Assembly: GCA_008508345.1 (NCBI GenBank)
Contig: QNGE01002995.1
Span: 32,839-96,838 of the forward strand
Length of the DNA: 64,000 nt
Reading direction: 5' to 3'
Origin: Paragonimus westermani
Lineage: Eukaryota > Platyhelminthes > Trematoda > Plagiorchiida > Troglotrematidae
Under the pieces are notes generated by a model. It saw only the letters and a program-made list of their open reading frames with translations. It ran no database searches and had not been told where the DNA came from. The position numbers and the translations under genes were made by a program. This document shows, in pieces, positions 61,149-64,000 of the stretch (the first letter of the stretch is position 1; each line of letters begins with the position of its first letter).

Positions 61149-63470
61149 CTAAGCATGATATTCACAGAAAAGTGTTAAGCAGTGAAGACAATGAAATCAA
61201 CATTTTAATTTCAACAAAATGGATGCCACCTAGTTGTGTCTGTGTTCATATGCTTGCTCATATGTTTGCAATGGGTGACCCCCCGGTAACTATAAGAAGC
61301 TATGACGTTCGGATTATTTTGTCTAATTTTTGACGTTTTCCAAAAGTATTAAAAACACATAGTTTGAGGTAAGTTCCACCGCAGTTCTCTGAAATAGGGC
61401 CATTATGAGGCAACCTTTACTGTGTCCCTACCTGTGGCAGCGGGGTAACCCAAACGTTACTCACACAAAAGTAGCCAGACTTTGGCATACGATAAATCGA
61501 TCATGCTTACTGTGAAGCCAGTGGCACAGTGGTCAAAATAGTTGTCTTTTAAAAGTATGGTCATTGTCCAAACGCCGACTGTGACAAACATGTTCAGTAG
61601 TAACGGGCCCTAGCGAGAACAAAATTTGTGCTCAGCGTACCAACCCGTTGCTTCTTCCGGCAGTTCGGTGAACGACGTCCGTTCAATGGCAGATGCTGAC
61701 CGAATTTTTTAACCATGGTTTTTCTGAACAGGAATTACCTAGTGATTTATGTGCAAGGTCACTAACCGACATTCTATCATTGCAAATTTATCTCTGTTGC
61801 CCAGAATGCGACTCTCAGTGCGAGAAGTGAACAAGCCTAGTCAATAACGATGTGTGAATGTATGGAGGGGAGGTAACCAGGGACTGAAAAGAGCTGAAAC
61901 AGTCGACGGCGTATTACTAGCTAATCCTGCCTCAAATTGTTATACAGAACAGCCAAGTAGAGAGAAAACACCACACATATAATGGACAGAAATGCGGTAT
62001 TCACACTTCGAACACATTACTGGATGGTTCTCAGCTGAGAAGGTCACTGAAAACGCAGGTGTCAATGTAATGAGTGAACAGTTGCCTAGTAATTTTCCAA
62101 ACTTAACTTATCGGAAGCTAGTGCGTATATCTTCAAACACAGAAACACATACATCTAGAAAGGTGAATAAAATGCCATTTTGCTACTAAGCATTATATTT
62201 GACGGAGGATTAAAGTTCAGAGAAAGCCAAGGCTGCAGACAGTTTTCCGGTCATTCCCACCAAGTACATAAAACTACAAGGGATTCGTTGGATTTATTTG
62301 TAAAATTAAAGTAGGATTGTGCAGAACAGTAACAGGAATGGTAACTACTTGGGCGGTAGTCTAACCAGGCGATGCTTTGTGTGCTGGTGTTTGTGAGTAT
62401 GCTGTGTTGTTGTGACAAACGTGACTGGCGTGCAATAAAGTGTAAATCGGGATATTGTGTGAATGGGGTTTTGAGGGTTTGCGTATATGTGACCTTGAGA
62501 AGTGCAAGACCTATACGGGTTTCTTTTGAGCACAATGCTGGAGCTTACAGGATGTGGTTTTGATAGATTCCATTGTTTATCACAGCCTAGCCCTAACAGT
62601 TCAGGACTGGACGCTGAACATTGTAAGTAGTTCTGATAGCTTCGTCTACCTTGATTTTGTGACCCTTGTTGATTGAGCTTGATTCGATTACACATGATAT
62701 GGATTTCTTCACACCACCTCAAAAACATTTCGAAAGACGCTCAAGGATCTCTTGCAATAGTTGCGGAGTAAGTTCTCCAACCTATCCTGGATGAGAGCAG
62801 CAAGTAAGAGGATAGAAACGGAATGACGGAGAGTACTTTGGCACACATTTACTGGCATGCCGTTGACAGGAACGTACATCCACGCGGGGCCTGGTAGTTC
62901 TTGGTCAGTGCATCTGAAAACTTGCAAATAATCAGTTTATTCGGCTTTAGATACCAAAGCGTCAAAAATGGGTTCTTTCACTATTTCTTCCACCACAGGC
63001 TGAGTGTTTTGCAATCTTACATTCTTGTCTAGAAATCTCGAAGAACATCACTTCTGGTTCATTATCTTTCGGATTTGTTGCAATCCGTTGTCTATTGTGT
63101 CTGGTACTCATATCATTTTGGCTCTACCGGTTGCAATCCGTTGTCTATTGTGTCTGGTACTCATATCATTTTGGCTCTACCGGTTTACATTTACCCTAAT
63201 AAAAAGGAAGCCCAGAAAATGAGTGTACTATCCCGTCCATGTCTTACTTTTATGAATGGACCTTCGGATGGATCAATTCTTTTTAAGGTGCGTTGTTTTA
63301 TATATCTTTGAATGAACTGTGCGCCCGAGTGCTCACGACTGACTTCTAGTAGAAGACTCTGTGTATCGTTTGTCTCCGATCACTTGGAAGTTTTCATCTG
63401 TGTAGATTTTATGAAAAGCAAATTCGGAGTTTGCAGGTCTTAACCAACTGAGTACTACTCTGACTATGTG
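61149..63470. other. Upstream of gene C: intron or intergenic
   Basis: No exon is supported. Overlapping minus-strand open frames at 62251-62728 have no recognisable motif. A 53-base tandem duplication lies at 63078-63185 and a possible SINE head near 61520. Confidence 0.4.
63078..63185. repeat. Perfect tandem duplication of a 53-base unit
   Basis: Two exact copies, 63078-63130 and 63131-63183, with two more matching bases. The unit starts TTGCAATCCGTTG and ends GGCTCTACCGG. No third copy was seen. Perfect identity means it is young or an assembly artefact. Confidence 0.95.
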
Positions 63471-63479
63471 TATCTCTGA

Positions 63480-64000
63480 GAATAAAAGACCGGATGAGGG
63501 CCTTATATCTATCCCATCTTCTTGTTCTTATATATCGTCATTGGGATGAAACCGAAGATTGTATATGAGAAGCAACAATAATTCCTTTAATTTTTCATCT
63601 GGAATGTCAACGTTAATTTGATCTTGTTCACTGTGGTTACATAATTATTTCACGATGTCTTTGATAGGAGCGTTTGTGAATAGCGACGTGACATTTATTT
63701 AAAACCTCCGGTTATTCTTAGTGTTGAGCAAACCAACAAAATTCACAAAACTAGACAAGTCATCCAGACCAAATGGAAGTGCTGTTGTTCTGTCTGATTC
63801 TAGTAATTTAAAGNTTTAAAGAGCCAGTGGGCTAGAATATGACGTGATAAGTTATTCAAGTCAAGAATCGGGAGTAATGACAGCTCATTTTGTGGAATTT
63901 GAGAAGTCTGTCTTGCAATCATAATACCAATCGATCTGTTTTTGTCAAAAGTGTCTACCTTAATCACGTTGGTCTGTTTTGTCTGGCACATCAGTCTGTT
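63480..64000 (-). mobile_element. Penelope-like element reverse-transcriptase fragment, runs off the edge
   Basis: On the minus strand, from the right edge, LPILDLNNLSRHILAHWL matches the PLE phrase 'RPIl...nsp.h.la.WL'. Next comes INVTSLFTNAPIKDIV (PLE 'fDV.SLFTNVPl..tv'), then KLKELLLLLIYNLRFHPNDD and EQEDGIDIRPSSGLLFSEIH, the counterpart of 'q.dGvaMGSPLgp.laniy'. Stops interrupt the frame and the GSPLGP box is degraded, so the copy is dead. The YVDD box was not found downstream. An undetermined base (n) lies at 63814. Confidence 0.8.

Noticed and set aside
62251..62728. Overlapping minus-strand open frames of 94 and 127 residues
   Set aside because: Two frames overlap, with biased composition and no recognisable motif or splice context.

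Overview
The window looks like nuclear DNA from an invertebrate with large introns. It is most likely a flatworm, probably a trematode fluke, but that is an inference. Long uninterrupted reading frames are absent. Coding sequence appears as short blocks bounded by pyrimidine-rich AG acceptors and GT donors, separated by introns of 0.5-9 kb and, in places, of only 25-61 bases. The mobile DNA is R2-type and Penelope-like (PLE) retroelements plus tRNA-derived SINE remnants, a mix familiar from flatworms. No bacterial operon, rRNA gene, CRISPR array or virus was seen.

Layout. (1) About 2.7-14.3 kb, + strand: gene A. Eight blocks join in phase and end at a stop at 14301-14303, with AATAAA at 14400. 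Its first blocks resemble the end of a NACHT/STAND ATPase domain and a following winged helix. The P-loop exon would lie upstream of the window. (2) About 15.8-59.2 kb, + strand: gene B, a very large gene of about 21 small exons encoding a helical protein I cannot name. It ends at a stop at 59189-59191 with AATAAA at 59321. Most joins were found by requiring phase agreement between neighbouring blocks, and several exons are not visible as long open frames. (3) About 59.8-61.1 kb, - strand: the last two exons of gene C, tail to tail with gene B. (4) At the right edge, on the - strand, there is a PLE reverse-transcriptase fragment that runs out of the window.

The introns of gene B hold the mobile elements. 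They include a nearly complete but decayed R2-like element (about 37.86-40.51 kb, - strand) and a second R2-like C-terminal fragment (about 49.90-50.30 kb, - strand). PLE endonuclease fragments lie at 25.5-26.0 kb (-), 26.3-26.7 kb (+), 31.3-31.7 kb (+) and 41.2-41.8 kb (-). The two at 25.5-26.7 kb share a perfect 147-base inverted repeat. The rest of the intronic DNA shows nothing I can support.

All exon calls come from reading frames, splice-site shape and phase arithmetic by eye. No database search or transcript evidence was available. The strongest claims are the mobile elements and the runs of phase-compatible exons. Protein family names for genes A, B and C are tentative or absent.
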